DNA of 64,000 nucleotides, taken from positions 1-64,000 of the forward strand of contig CADCBK010000024.1 in the NCBI GenBank assembly GCA_902799665.1, read 5' to 3'. The DNA comes from an uncultured Spirochaetaceae bacterium. Its GTDB lineage: Bacteria > Spirochaetota > Spirochaetia > Treponematales > Treponemataceae. The translations under genes were made by a program, and so were the position numbers. Shown here in pieces: positions 33,100 to 42,392 of the stretch (position 1 is its first letter; every line of letters starts with the position of its first letter). The notes below the pieces were generated by a model. That model saw only the letters and a list, made by a program, of their open reading frames with translations. It was not told the origin of the DNA and ran no database searches.

Positions 33100-35130
33100 C
33101 TACTTTCTTTTTTTTGCAAGGAAATTTATTTCGTCGCAAAGCGATTTGTCGGAGGCTAATTCTTCCACGCTCGCGGGAATCCTGTATGTCCAATTGAACT
33201 CGGTCACTTCTCCCGGAACGTTCACGCGCTCGTCCTTTGCGTCGGAGAGCCAATATTTTTTTTGCAAGTACAAAAAGTCTTGAAGCGGATGAATCGCCCA
33301 AAGGCTTTCGCTTGCGGCCGCCGCTTCCAAAATTGAGCGCGCGGTTTTTTCGGTGAAGGTTTCAAAGTTGTTTTCAAATATTCCGTTGTCGGCGAAAAAT
33401 TTTCCGTTGGCCTTAAAGAAGGCCGCCGCGCTTTCTTTTTCTTCGGTCCACCATTGGCGGATTGTCGAAGAGTCGTGGACGCTTGTGGTCGTCACGCTAA
33501 GCGGCGGGTAGTCGGCGAACTGAACGTAGGGCGAGCCTTGCGTTCCCCAGTCGCGGCTCCAGCGGACGACGTTAAGGCGAAGGATTTTATTTTTGCCCAT
33601 GACTTCGGGAACGGCCGCAAGGCCGACGCCCAAGTCCTCTCCGCAGGGGACCATATCGACGCTTTTTGTGAGCGCTTGCAAAATGTCGGAGGCTTGCTTT
33701 TTCCAAAGGCCTTCTTCCTTTTCGCGATGAGCGTCCACCAAGGCTTGCAGCTTTTTCTTTTCGTCGCCGTTCAAGGTTGACCAAGGGTAGCTGTCTTTGT
33801 AAGTCCAAAGCGCGACAAACTTGTCTTTTTTTATTTCGCGCAAAGTCCTGTCGCGCCATTTTTTAGCGAGCGCTTCCTTTATTTTTTGCTCGGCTTCCGC
33901 CTGGCAAAGGCCTTTAAAGTCGGCTTCGTAAATGTCCTTGTCGCCTTTTACCGAGCTTTTGAAATTCCACAGTTCCTCGCCCGGAAGCTTTGTCGCGATT
34001 TTTTCCAAGATTTTTGTCGAGGCCTCGTGGTTCCAAGTGAAGTAGTCTATGTCTCCTGTCGGAACGTGGGGCTCGGCCAGCCAATGAATGCGGCCCTCGT
34101 TAAAGCCCGCTTCTATCAACTCGTCGCGGCTTATCGGGCTTCCAGGTTCGCTTCGGCCAAGGAGCGCGGTTGTCTCGCGCTCTGGTATCGCCCAAATTCT
34201 AAAAAAGCCCAAGATGTGGTCAAGCCTGTAGGCCTGGTAATACTGTTCCGCGCTTTTTAGGCGGTCTATCCACCAAGAATAGTCCGCGGCCTTTAGGTTT
34301 TTCCAATTGTAGGTTGGAAAGCCCCAGTTTTGGCCGCATGGATTTGGGCCGTCGGCGGGAGAGCCCGCGCGCAAGCTGTGGTCAAAGAATTCCGGATGGG
34401 CCCAAGCGTCGCAGGAGTCTTCGTTCATCATGATCGGCATGTCGCCCTTAAGGATTATGCCGGCCTTTTTTACGGCGGCGGCGGCGTCGGCGAATTGCTC
34501 TGCGGCGCGCATTTGTAGCCAAGCGTAAAAGAGCTGGTCTTTTTTAAGCGCCTTGTCGTTCCAACGGCGCTCGATTTCTTCCGCGCCGGGAACTTGGTCC
34601 TCTTTTTTCCAAGCCTTCCAAGAGGCCTGCATGTACTTCCATTTTAAGTTTTTGTAGACCGCGTAGGCCTTTATCCATTCGTTCTTTTTTATCCAAGAGG
34701 CAAGGGCGGCGTCGGGCTTTGAGGCGGAGGCGGTGTCCGTCGTCTGGTAAAGGCGCATAAGGAGCGCGATTTTTTTGTCAAGGATTCCTTGGTAGTCGTA
34801 GCGGCTTTTGTAGGGGTGGAACTGGAGGAACAAGTCGTATTCGGTCTTGAAATTTTTGTCGGACTTGTAGAGCGCGGAAAATTCCGGAAGGTCCTTTATG
34901 CAAACGTAAATCGGATGCAGCGCGAAGGCGGATAGCCCTGAGTAGGGCGAGGATTGAGTTCCCGTGTCGTTTACGGGAAGCAGCTGGATTATCTTTAGGC
35001 CCGCGCTCTTGCAAAAGGAAGCGAACTTTTTTAGCGAAGGGAACTCTCCGATTGCCGGAGAGTCTTTTGTCCAAAGCGCGCCAAGCGGAACGGCCACGCC
35101 AGTCATTTTCTTTAAAAGCGATTCGTTCAT
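33100..35130 (-). CDS. malQ: 4-alpha-glucanotransferase (amylomaltase), GH77
   Basis: A 676-residue cytoplasmic enzyme that disproportionates maltodextrins. Landmarks: NDTGTQSSPYSGLSAFALHP near residue 54, the nucleophile region YRLDHILGFFRIWAIP near 300, the acid/base region MVPCGEDLGVG near 490, and the third-Asp region SVHDSSTIRQWW near 550. Its length is slightly above plain MalQ, with no extra N-terminal starch-binding domains. A TAGAAT box ends seven bases before the ATG, so it is probably leaderless. The GH13 gene follows after 20 bases, giving a two-gene alpha-glucan operon. Confidence 0.92.
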   Translation of the reverse strand: MNESLLKKMTGVAVPLGALWTKDSPAIGEFPSLKKFASFCKSAGLKIIQLLPVNDTGTQSSPYSGLSAFALHPIYVCIKDLPEFSALYKSDKNFKTEYDLFLQFHPYKSRYDYQGILDKKIALLMRLYQTTDTASASKPDAALASWIKKNEWIKAYAVYKNLKWKYMQASWKAWKKEDQVPGAEEIERRWNDKALKKDQLFYAWLQMRAAEQFADAAAAVKKAGIILKGDMPIMMNEDSCDAWAHPEFFDHSLRAGSPADGPNPCGQNWGFPTYNWKNLKAADYSWWIDRLKSAEQYYQAYRLDHILGFFRIWAIPERETTALLGRSEPGSPISRDELIEAGFNEGRIHWLAEPHVPTGDIDYFTWNHEASTKILEKIATKLPGEELWNFKSSVKGDKDIYEADFKGLCQAEAEQKIKEALAKKWRDRTLREIKKDKFVALWTYKDSYPWSTLNGDEKKKLQALVDAHREKEEGLWKKQASDILQALTKSVDMVPCGEDLGVGLAAVPEVMGKNKILRLNVVRWSRDWGTQGSPYVQFADYPPLSVTTTSVHDSSTIRQWWTEEKESAAAFFKANGKFFADNGIFENNFETFTEKTARSILEAAAASESLWAIHPLQDFLYLQKKYWLSDAKDERVNVPGEVTEFNWTYRIPASVEELASDKSLCDEINFLAKKRK

Positions 35131-35137
35131 GCTTTAT

Positions 35138-35143
35138 ATTCTA
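35138..35143 (-). promoter_or_regulatory. -10 box of malQ, leaderless spacing
   Basis: TAGAAT on the minus strand, seven bases before the malQ ATG. The hexamer 17 bases further upstream (TACCGC) is a poor -35. Confidence 0.4.
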
Positions 35144-35316
35144 ACACAGATTGCGGAAAAGCGGTAGAAAAATTTTCGCGGGAATTTGGATTATTGTAAG
35201 TTTGCGGGAAAAAATACCGCTGTTCGCGCGAGTTTGGACACGAGCGCGAATGTTATGTCGCTTCGCTCCATTTTGCTATTTGAATCTTATGAAATTGTCT
35301 GCTCTCGCAGACTGGC
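35144..35316. other. Intergenic region without a gene
   Basis: Between malQ and the repeat at 35317 I see no coding signal. It contains a TCGCGCGAGTTTGG/ACACGAGCGCGA-like imperfect inverted repeat near 35224-35250 and a perfect GTCTGCTCTCGCAGAC hairpin at 35298-35313. The style matches other palindromic gaps in this window. Confidence 0.5.
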
Positions 35317-35403
35317 AATGCGGCTTATTGCCTAGCGCTCGTAAGAGCGCAAGTAAATATTTTCCACTTTGCAAAACGGCGGGCTTGCCCGACCGTATGC
35401 GGC
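35317..35403. repeat. Dispersed intergenic repeat, family B copy 2 (inverted)
   Basis: 87 bases matching the reverse complement of 13704-13790 at 76 positions, same length and no gaps. It has the same terminal ATGCGGC/GCCGCAT ends and the internal GCGCTC/GAGCGC hairpin. The remaining gap to 35443 holds no gene. Confidence 0.75.
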
Positions 35404-35443
35404 AATCATTCGATTTTTGGCTTGCGTTCGTTTAACCTAGCCG

Positions 35444-36433
35444 CTAGCGCCACAAAACTTTCGCAAGCTTGTTTCCAAAAGGCTCTGGCCTTGTGAAGTC
35501 GGGGAGCCAGCTTGTGTCGTCGGACAGCTCTTGGTAAAAAAGCGTTTCAAAGTCGTAGGCTTCTATCAAGTCGCGCAGGTCCGCGTCCTCTTGGCGGGAC
35601 ACAAGGCGGTTTTGGATCGCGTCCAAGGAGCCAAGCCTTTTTTGCAGTGCATCCGCGTCCTCTTTAAAAGGAACCGGCGTGTACTGCGACATTAGCGAAA
35701 TGACCGCGCGGCCGTCAAGGTTTTTCTTTAGCCAGTCAAGAACGTCGGCGCTTTCCTCAAAGCGGCCCGGCAAAAATAGGTGGCGCGCGATGACGCCGCT
35801 CATTATTTTTTCTTTTGTCTCGCCGTCTTTTTTAGCTTCCACGATTTTTAGCGGAGAGGCGTCCGCCATCCATAAAAGGGCGGCTTTCGCTGCCTCGGGG
35901 TAGTCGGGGGCGTTGAAAAGCTTTTTGGAAAGGGCCGCGTTCAAGGTCTTTATGTCAGGAAGCCAAATGTCAACCAAGCCGCGCAAGAGCTCCAATGTCT
36001 CCACGCTTTCGTAGCCGCTTGAGTTCCAACAGATAGGGATAGTAAGCCCAAGACTGCGGGCGGCCGCCAAATATTCGGCCAAAAGCGGAATCTGGTGGCT
36101 GGGCGTGACAAGGTTGATGTTTTCCGCTCCCGCCTTTTGCAAGTCAAGGCAAATGCGGACAAAGCCGTCCTTGCTGACTTCCTTTCCGTAGCCTTTTTGG
36201 CTTATCTGGTAGTTTTGGCAAAAGGCGCAGGCCAAAGTGCAGCCGGTGATGAAAATCGTTCCGCTTCCGCCAAAGACCGTCACAAAAGGCTCTTCCCCAA
36301 AGTGCAGGCAAGCCACGGCCGCCCGCAGCTTGTCGTCCTCGCCGCAAAAGCCCTTTTGCCCCGCGGTCCTGTCCACGCCGCAAGAGCGCGGGCACTGCGC
36401 GCATTTTTTGTAGTATGATTGTGTGTCCAGCAT
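35444..36433 (-). CDS. Radical SAM protein, PflA-like
   Basis: A 329-residue radical SAM enzyme. An N-terminal zinc-like Cys group (CAQCPRSCGVDR...GFCGE) precedes the SAM cluster motif CTLACAFCQNYQIS near residue 65 (CxxxCxxC). Later motifs are NLVTPSHQIP and CWNSSGYES, typical of the group annotated as pyruvate-formate-lyase activating-like or PflX. The true substrate of this family is uncertain, and no glycyl-radical enzyme is adjacent. It is monocistronic, divergent from the gene at 36493. Confidence 0.82.
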   Translation of the reverse strand: MLDTQSYYKKCAQCPRSCGVDRTAGQKGFCGEDDKLRAAVACLHFGEEPFVTVFGGSGTIFITGCTLACAFCQNYQISQKGYGKEVSKDGFVRICLDLQKAGAENINLVTPSHQIPLLAEYLAAARSLGLTIPICWNSSGYESVETLELLRGLVDIWLPDIKTLNAALSKKLFNAPDYPEAAKAALLWMADASPLKIVEAKKDGETKEKIMSGVIARHLFLPGRFEESADVLDWLKKNLDGRAVISLMSQYTPVPFKEDADALQKRLGSLDAIQNRLVSRQEDADLRDLIEAYDFETLFYQELSDDTSWLPDFTRPEPFGNKLAKVLWR

Positions 36434-36492
36434 GGGGCCCCGCCTTTTTAGTCAGTGTTTCTATTTTTTTGTTTTTATGATAGAATCATTTT

Positions 36493-36945
36493 ATGCTTAA
36501 TCGTTTCATTAGTCAATTGACGGACTTGTTCGCGCGGGGAGGCGCGGGGCTTTTTGTTTTGGCCCTTTGCTGCGCGCTTTTCTTTGTTCTGGGAACGTTA
36601 TTCGCGCGCGTCGTTTTTGCGGCAAGCCTTTCAAAAAAAATCGCCGCCGAACGCGCGGACGCTGTAAAAAAATCCCGCGCGGTTTTGGGCGGCTTGGCAG
36701 GCGAGCAAGTCTCTCCCTTTTTGCCGGGCTTTCCCTGCAATCCCGCCGACGCGCGCTTTGTAGGAAAGCCCGTTGACTTTGTGGCCTTTCCGGGAGCCGC
36801 CGACGGAGACGAGATAAAAGAAATCTTGTTGATAGAAGTTAAAAGCGGCGAAGCTTCCCTTTCCAAACGCGAGCGCCAAATAAAGGCTTGCGTGGAAGCC
36901 TGCCGCGTCCGTTATGTCGAATATAGAATTCCGTCTAATGATTAA
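36493..36945 (+). CDS. Membrane-anchored Holliday-junction-resolvase-related nuclease-like protein
   Basis: A 150-residue protein: one N-terminal membrane helix (about 17-42) followed by a basic linker and a small domain with VGKPVDFVAF, EILLIEVKSGEASLSKRERQIKACV and VRYVEYRI. The E-V-K core and following basic residues match the Endonuc_Holl type family, related to PD-(D/E)xK nucleases. TAGAAT (36481-36486) ends six bases before the ATG and no Shine-Dalgarno sequence is visible, so it may be leaderless. Function in vivo is unknown. Confidence 0.75.
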   Translation: MLNRFISQLTDLFARGGAGLFVLALCCALFFVLGTLFARVVFAASLSKKIAAERADAVKKSRAVLGGLAGEQVSPFLPGFPCNPADARFVGKPVDFVAFPGAADGDEIKEILLIEVKSGEASLSKRERQIKACVEACRVRYVEYRIPSND

Positions 36946-36957
36946 TTAGAAAAAAAT

Positions 36958-37110
36958 AATTGCCGCGCGAGGAAGCGGGGCGGCTGGTGGCAACTCTCTG
37001 TTTGCGCCGCCGCGTGAGCGGCGAAGTAAAGTAGTTTCAAGCGCAAACAGCGAGTAGCGACGCTAGCTAGCGGTGCCGCTCTGACGCATCCGCAACTGGG
37101 AGCGGCAATT
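36958..37110. repeat. Structured 153-base palindrome-bounded element
   Basis: Bounded by AATTGCCGC (36958-36966) and GCGGCAATT (37102-37110). Inside are CTGTTTGCGC/GCGCAAACAG (36998-37007 with 37041-37050), a CGCCGC-GTGA-GCGGCG hairpin (37006-37021) that overlaps that stem by two bases, and a GCTAGCTAGC palindrome. It fills the gap between two convergent genes. It could be a MITE-like repeat, a structured RNA or a transcription end zone. No T run is present. Confidence 0.5.
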
Positions 37111-37118
37111 TTGTTTTA

Positions 37119-38048
37119 CTAGTTAAACCTAATCTGCTGCCACAATTCGTGGTATTTGTCCAAGCCTTCGCCCAAGTCGGCCTTAAGCGTGCAGTTTAGG
37201 GCCTGGTCGGGGTCGTACATCGGCTTTGTGGTGACGTACTGGAGGGCTGTCGGGTTGACCACGCAAGGATAGCGGAACTCGTCGATGAAGAGCGCGTAGT
37301 TTTCGGGATTGTGGATGAAGTTGATGAACTCGTTGGCCAATTCCGGATGCGGCGCGTCCTTAAGGATTACCATGCAGTCCAAAGTGGCGGGGCCTCCGAC
37401 TTCGGGAATGAAGAAGTCTATGATTTCGTCCCAGCGGCTTTCGTCGACTTCGCCGTAAACGATTTCGGGGTAGCCCTGGCAAAGCCACAAGTCTCCGCTG
37501 GCGAATGACTTTCCAAAAGCCTCCGCGTCAAATTTGGCCAAGTTGGGCTTCCACTTTCCGTTGACCAAGTCAAAGGCTTCCTTTAGCTCGCCGTCGTCAA
37601 GGCTGTTCATGTCGTGGCCTAGGCTAAGCAAGGCCGAACCGAAAACTTCGCGGGCGTCGTCCATCATCGTGGCGTGGCCGGCAAAGCGGGGGTCGGACAA
37701 AACGCTGTAGTCGCGGGCGTAGCCGGACGGAACTTTTGTCTTGTTCACCATGATACCCGTGGCGCTAAGCGCGTAGGGGACGCACCATGTCATGTCATTG
37801 TCAAATTCAAGCATTCTCAAAACGCCAGGATTTATTTTGTCGGCGTTCTTGATTTTTGAGCGGTCAATCCTTTGCAGCATGTCCTGCTTTATCATAATCG
37901 AAACGAAATCGTTTGACGGAATGACAACGTCGTAGCCTTTCGCTCCGGCGCGAAGCTTTGAATACATTTCTTCGCAAGTGGAATAGCTGTCAAGCTTGAC
38001 CTTGCAATTGAATTCCTGCTCAACCAGCAATGAAAATGCTCTTTTCAT
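37119..38048 (-). CDS. PotD-like polyamine-binding protein, N-terminally deleted copy
   Basis: A 309-residue paralogue of the PotD at 38227. It reads MKRAFSLLVEQEFNCKV, so the start of a signal peptide runs straight into what is residue ~54 of the intact homologue. About 35-40 residues are missing: the rest of the signal peptide, the lipobox Cys and the first strand (LYLYNWTYYTPDEVL). The rest is collinear and complete, ending LGEGLDKYHELWQQIRFN. A good AAGGAG site precedes the ATG. As it stands it cannot be exported as a lipoprotein. It is either decayed or locally mis-assembled. It is the last gene of the pot group. Confidence 0.75.
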   Translation of the reverse strand: MKRAFSLLVEQEFNCKVKLDSYSTCEEMYSKLRAGAKGYDVVIPSNDFVSIMIKQDMLQRIDRSKIKNADKINPGVLRMLEFDNDMTWCVPYALSATGIMVNKTKVPSGYARDYSVLSDPRFAGHATMMDDAREVFGSALLSLGHDMNSLDDGELKEAFDLVNGKWKPNLAKFDAEAFGKSFASGDLWLCQGYPEIVYGEVDESRWDEIIDFFIPEVGGPATLDCMVILKDAPHPELANEFINFIHNPENYALFIDEFRYPCVVNPTALQYVTTKPMYDPDQALNCTLKADLGEGLDKYHELWQQIRFN

Positions 38049-38226
38049 GGTGATTCTCCTTAGTTTTTATCCAACCTCAAATGTTTTTGGCGGCCTCAAA
38101 CAGGCCGCGACAGTTTTTAATCTATGCCCGCAAGCGCGAATGTTGCGGCTTATGCGGCAATCGAAGCGCCGCGGAAATCCGCTCGAACTTGCGCTTGGGG
38201 GCTTGCGTTCGCATTTTACGAGCGGC

Positions 38227-39238
38227 TTAGTCCGTAAAGCGTATGCGCTGCCAGCGCTCGTTGTACTTGTCCAATCCTTCGCCCAAGTCAATCTTAAGCT
38301 CGCAGTTGTTCATTTGGCTGGCCTCGGGGGAAGCTGAAGGCGTCCAAGAACTTGGCGTAAACTTCCGGCCTGTGGATGTAGTTGATGAACTCGTTGGCCA
38401 AGTCAACGTGCTTCGCGTCCTTAAGGATGCACATGCTGTCAAGGTAGGCCGCTCCGCCTTCCTCCGGAATGAAGAAGTCGATTGTTTCGTCCCACTTGTC
38501 TTCTGGAACTTCGCCGTAAATGACTTCGGCGTATCCGTGGCAAAGCCAAAAGTCTCCTGACGCGAATGACTTTCCAAAGCTTTCTGCGTCAAATTTCACG
38601 ATGTTTGGCTTCCAGCCTTTTTCTATCAACTTTTCGGCGGCGTCAAGCTCGGCGTCGTCAAGGCTGTTGACGCTGTATCCCAAGTGAACCAAGGCGTCGC
38701 CCATGACTTCGCGCATGTCGTCCATCATCGTTGCGTGGCCGGCAAAGCGCTTGTCGGAAAAAACGCTCCAGTCGCGCGCGTAGCCTTCTGGAACCTTTGT
38801 CTTGTTGACCGAAATGCCGGCCGCTCCAAAGTAGTAGGGCACCGCGTATTTCATTGTCGGGTCGTAAGTGGCCTTTGCGAGGGCCAAGGGGTTGATGTTT
38901 TCCTTGTTTGTCATCTTTGACTGATCCAAGGGCCGCAGCATTCCCTGGTTGATCATGATCGAAACGTAGTCCTGCGAAGGAACGACGATGTCGTAGCCCT
39001 TGGCTCCGGCCTTGAGCTTTGAGTACATCTCCTCGTTTGAAGCGTAGGAGTCAACTTTGACGACGCAGTCAAACTCATGCTCAAAGTCTCTCAATACTTC
39101 GTCAGGGGTGTAGTAGGTCCAATTGTAAAGGTACAAGGTCCTGTCGCTCTTTTTTGAGCAGGAAGTGAGGCATGACAGCGAAATCGCGGAGGCCGCCGCC
39201 AAGACAAGGGCTGAAAATTTTACGACGCTTTTCTTCAT
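38227..39238 (-). pseudogene. potD: potD, polyamine-binding lipoprotein with C-terminal frameshift/deletion
   Basis: Starts as a complete lipoprotein: a signal peptide with lipobox LTSC, then LYLYNWTYYTPDEVL, the PotD fold. At about 38330 (…DAFSFP) the frame runs into a stop at 38294. The correct tail NNCELKIDLGEGLDKYNERWQRIRFTD continues in another frame to 38227. Compared with the paralogue, ~17 residues between these blocks are missing, and a C run lies at the break. The lesion is a deletion of roughly 50 bases not divisible by three, or an assembly error. If real, polyamine capture by this system is doubtful. Confidence 0.75.
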
Positions 39239-39260
39239 AAAAGTATCCTTATAAAATAAT

Positions 39261-40133
39261 CTAGCGGGAAGAGGCGAAGCTCTTGACGCTTTTTCTGAGA
39301 ATTATTGTAACGAAACAAATCGCGACAATCAAAACGAATGAAAGGGCGTTGATCACAGGGCTTACGCCAAAGCGGATCATCGAATAGACGTAAAGCGGAA
39401 GCGTCGTGCTTCCCGGTCCTGAAACCAAGAAAGTGATTACATAGTCTTCCAATGACATCGTCACGCTCATCATAAAGCCGGAGACGATTCCGGGCATGAT
39501 CGCCGGAAGAATCACCTTGAACAAGGTTTGGACTTCGTTGGCGCCCAAGTCGTGGCTGGCCTCTATAATCGAATAGTCAAACTCGTCTATGCGGGCGCTG
39601 ACCATAAGGTAGACAAATGGCATGCAGAAAGTCGTGTGCGCGATGAAAATCGTCGTAAGGCCCAGCGACAATTTGATTCCGCTAAAGAAAATCAAGAGCG
39701 AAACGCCCATGATCACTTCGGGCAAAACCATCGGCAAAAAGCTTGTCGTCTGGATGTAGCTTTTTCCGCGGAACTTGTACCAAGTGATTCCAATCGCGGC
39801 GAGCGTTCCCAAAACAGTGGCCACGAGCGAAGAAACGATTGCGACAAAGACGCTGTTCCAAAGCGAGGCCCACAAGTCGCTGGAGCCGAATATCAATTTT
39901 TCGTACCAAACAAGCGAAAAGTTTGTCCAAGTGGTGTCCTTTGCCTCGTTGAAAGAATAGAAGACAATCACAAAAAGGGGCAGGAACAAAAATGCCAAGG
40001 TCAAGGCCAGCGTCGCGTTTGAAAAGCCAAAGGAGACGGCTCTCTTTTTCCAAGAGCGCTTGGCGTGTCGCGTCGGCTCCGCTGGGCGCGCGGGCCGGCT
40101 GACCAATTTGCTAAAAAAAGGAATCTTGCTCAT
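39261..40133 (-). CDS. potC: Polyamine ABC transporter permease PotC
   Basis: A 290-residue inner-membrane permease with six helices. The first follows a basic cytoplasmic stretch (SKRPARP...KRSWKKRAV). The coupling EAA loop is EASHDLGANEVQTLFKVILPAIMPGI near residue 195. The start is set at 40133 because its ATG overlaps the potB stop in an ATGA arrangement; the frame is open further upstream, but only within potB. It works with PotB and the PotA ATPase to import spermidine/putrescine. Confidence 0.9.
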   Translation of the reverse strand: MSKIPFFSKLVSRPARPAEPTRHAKRSWKKRAVSFGFSNATLALTLAFLFLPLFVIVFYSFNEAKDTTWTNFSLVWYEKLIFGSSDLWASLWNSVFVAIVSSLVATVLGTLAAIGITWYKFRGKSYIQTTSFLPMVLPEVIMGVSLLIFFSGIKLSLGLTTIFIAHTTFCMPFVYLMVSARIDEFDYSIIEASHDLGANEVQTLFKVILPAIMPGIVSGFMMSVTMSLEDYVITFLVSGPGSTTLPLYVYSMIRFGVSPVINALSFVLIVAICFVTIILRKSVKSFASSR

Positions 40134-41068
40134 TTGACGCCTCCCAAGCTCTTTGCGATTATCGGGCCGTTCATGTTGGCGGCCAAGTCTTCCTTGTTGG
40201 AGGACTTTTTGAGCGCCGCCTCTTTTTTGCTGGCTGTGAGCATCCACAAAATCGAGGCCATCGAAACGATTGTGATTACAAGGCTAAAGGCCGAGGCCAA
40301 GGGCCAGTTGCGCGCCTTTTGCACTTGGTCGACGATGATGTTTCCAAGCATGTAGCTGTCCTTTCCGCCAACCATTTGCGGAACGGTGTACTGGCCGAAT
40401 ATCGGTATGAAAGTGAAGATAAGGGCGCTCAAGATTCCGCTCTTGATTCCCGGTATCAAAACCTTTGTCATCGACTGGCTCTTTGTCGCTCCCAAGTCGC
40501 GCGCCGCCTCAAGCAGGCTAAAGTCAAAGCGGTCCACGCTGGTGAAGATGGGAAGGATCGCGTAGGGAAGGTACATGTAGACGCTTACCAAGACAATCGC
40601 GCCCTTTGTGAACATGAACTTTCGCGGCGCGAAGTGAAGCGCGCGCAAAAAGGAGTTGAGCAAGCCGTTGTCGCCCAAAATCGTCATCCATGCGAATATG
40701 CGGATAAGCGAGTTTGTAAGGAAGGGAATGATTACCAAAATCAAAAAGAGCGTTTGATGCTTGCTTCTCGCTATGGCGTATCCGCAGGGAAGCGCGATTG
40801 CGATGCACAAAAAGCTTGACAAAACCGAGATGAAAAGCGTGCGGAAAAATATTTTTCCGTAGGCCGGATCCAGCATTTGCTGGTAGGCCTTGAGAGTGAA
40901 TTCCGCGGATACGCCGCCGTAAACGTCGCGCTTCATGAATGAGTAGCAGACTATGATGACAATCGGCGCGATGAAAAAGATTGTGAACCACAAGCCCATC
41001 GGCCAAGCGTAAAAGGGGCCGGGGTTGGCCTTTTTAAAGGCCTTTGTTTCGCTAGAGTTTTCTTCCAT
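40130..41068 (-). CDS. potB: Polyamine ABC transporter permease PotB
   Basis: A 312-residue six-helix permease; the EAA loop is EAARDLGATKSQSMTKVLIPGIKSGI near residue 205. The start is taken as the ATG at 41068, seven bases past the potA stop; a TTG nine codons earlier lies inside potA and is less likely. It ends with a 4-base overlap with potC. Confidence 0.9.
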   Translation of the reverse strand: MEENSSETKAFKKANPGPFYAWPMGLWFTIFFIAPIVIIVCYSFMKRDVYGGVSAEFTLKAYQQMLDPAYGKIFFRTLFISVLSSFLCIAIALPCGYAIARSKHQTLFLILVIIPFLTNSLIRIFAWMTILGDNGLLNSFLRALHFAPRKFMFTKGAIVLVSVYMYLPYAILPIFTSVDRFDFSLLEAARDLGATKSQSMTKVLIPGIKSGILSALIFTFIPIFGQYTVPQMVGGKDSYMLGNIIVDQVQKARNWPLASAFSLVITIVSMASILWMLTASKKEAALKKSSNKEDLAANMNGPIIAKSLGGVK

Positions 41069-41075
41069 CGCCGTC

Positions 41076-42272
41076 CTACTTTTCAATGTCTTCAACGAGA
41101 TAAGCGTCCTCGGCTGACCAAGAGACGTAAACCTGGTCCTTCCATTGAATGGCAGGTCCGTTTTCCATGTAGTTTGTGTGCTGCTTGAAAATCTTTACAA
41201 GCGCGCCGTTCTCCAAGCGGACGTAGAACTTTGACTGGAAGCCTGAGTAAATCGGCTCCTCGACGACGCCTTTGTAAACGTTGATGTCGGTTCTGCCGCC
41301 TGTGTCCGGCTCTTGCTTTGTGATGCGGACTTTTTCCGGGCGGATCGTGAAGGCCACCTTTTGTCCGGCCTCGGTGTGCTCGTAGTCGGTGACCATCATG
41401 TATTTGTCCAGCGTCTGCTGTTCCGCGGTGTCGGTGGAGAGGGAGGCTTGCTTTCCCAAGGCGGGAACCTTGCAAGTGACCATCCAGTCGTCCTGGCCGT
41501 TGGGGTCCTTGTGCTCAACGCATTCGACCACTTCCGCCTCAAAGAGGTTTGTGTCGCCGATGAACTGCGCGACAAACTGCGTCGCCGGGCTTTCGTAAAT
41601 TTCAAAGGGGGTTCCAACCTGCAAGACGTGGCCGGAATTCATTACGGCGATTCTGTCGCTGACCGAAAGCGCTTCGCTCTGGTCGTGGGTTACGTAAATG
41701 AAAGTGATTCCGATTTTGTCGTGGATCGCGTCCAAGTCCAAAAGAAGGTTCGCGCGAAGCTTTGCGTCAAGCGCGCTAAGGGGTTCGTCAAGCAAAAGCA
41801 CTTTTGGCTCGTTTATCAAGGCGCGGGCGATGGCGACGCGCTGCTTTTGGCCGCCCGAAAGCTGGTTGGGCTTTTTTTGCATGTGGGCCTCAAGCTGAAC
41901 CAAGCGCAAGTACTGCTTTACTTTTTGGTCGATTTCTTCTTTTGCGACCTTTTTAAGGCGCAAGGGGAAGGCTACGTTTTCATAGACCGTAAGGTGCGGA
42001 AAGAGCGCGTAGTTTTGAAACACAGTGTTCGACTGGCGCTTGTTGGCGGCCAACGGAATGACGTTCTTGTCGTCGAACAGGACCACTCCCTCATCGGGGA
42101 ATTCAAAGCCTGCGATGATGCGCAAAAGAGTTGTCTTTCCGCATCCCGAAGGGCCCAAGAGCGAGAAAAACTCGCCGGGCTTAATCGTAAAGTTGATGTC
42201 GTCAAGCGCGACGAAATCGCCGAAACGCTTGCTGACATGGTCGATGGTAACTTGACTGCCTTTCAAATCCAC
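41076..42272 (-). CDS. potA: Polyamine ABC transporter ATPase PotA
   Basis: A 398-residue ABC ATPase. Walker [10 protein letters not shown] is near residue 39, Q-loop [10 protein letters not shown], signature [14 protein letters not shown] near 138, Walker [19 protein letters not shown]-terminal TOBE-like regulatory region has [11 protein letters not shown]. It is somewhat longer than typical PotA, from a loop around residues 255-305. The start is GTG (42272), preceded by ACAGAGG. First gene of potA-potB-potC-potD-potD'. Confidence 0.92.
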   Translation of the reverse strand: MDLKGSQVTIDHVSKRFGDFVALDDINFTIKPGEFFSLLGPSGCGKTTLLRIIAGFEFPDEGVVLFDDKNVIPLAANKRQSNTVFQNYALFPHLTVYENVAFPLRLKKVAKEEIDQKVKQYLRLVQLEAHMQKKPNQLSGGQKQRVAIARALINEPKVLLLDEPLSALDAKLRANLLLDLDAIHDKIGITFIYVTHDQSEALSVSDRIAVMNSGHVLQVGTPFEIYESPATQFVAQFIGDTNLFEAEVVECVEHKDPNGQDDWMVTCKVPALGKQASLSTDTAEQQTLDKYMMVTDYEHTEAGQKVAFTIRPEKVRITKQEPDTGGRTDINVYKGVVEEPIYSGFQSKFYVRLENGALVKIFKQHTNYMENGPAIQWKDQVYVSWSAEDAYLVEDIEK

Positions 42273-42371
42273 GAGCCTCTGTAACTAATGATCTTTGCCG
42301 CCGTAGTCAGGCGGCCTTACGCCTATAAAACGCATAAGGCATAGAATGATGTTATTGAGCCTCTTTGTCAA
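42273..42371 (-). promoter_or_regulatory. potA leader with hairpins and partial promoter
   Basis: On the minus strand TTGACA (42371-42366) is followed at 17 bases only by CATTCT, a poor -10. The leader then holds a GCCTTATGC/GCGTAAGGC hairpin and a CCGCC/GGCGG hairpin before the ribosome site. Neither hairpin has a T run. I do not recognise a riboswitch class. Confidence 0.35.
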
Positions 42372-42392
42372 TAGGAATTTTGAAAAAAAAGG

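Noticed and set aside
40134-40247. Longer N-terminus for PotC
   Set aside because: It lies inside potB in another frame; the ATGA overlap at 40133 is the normal arrangement.
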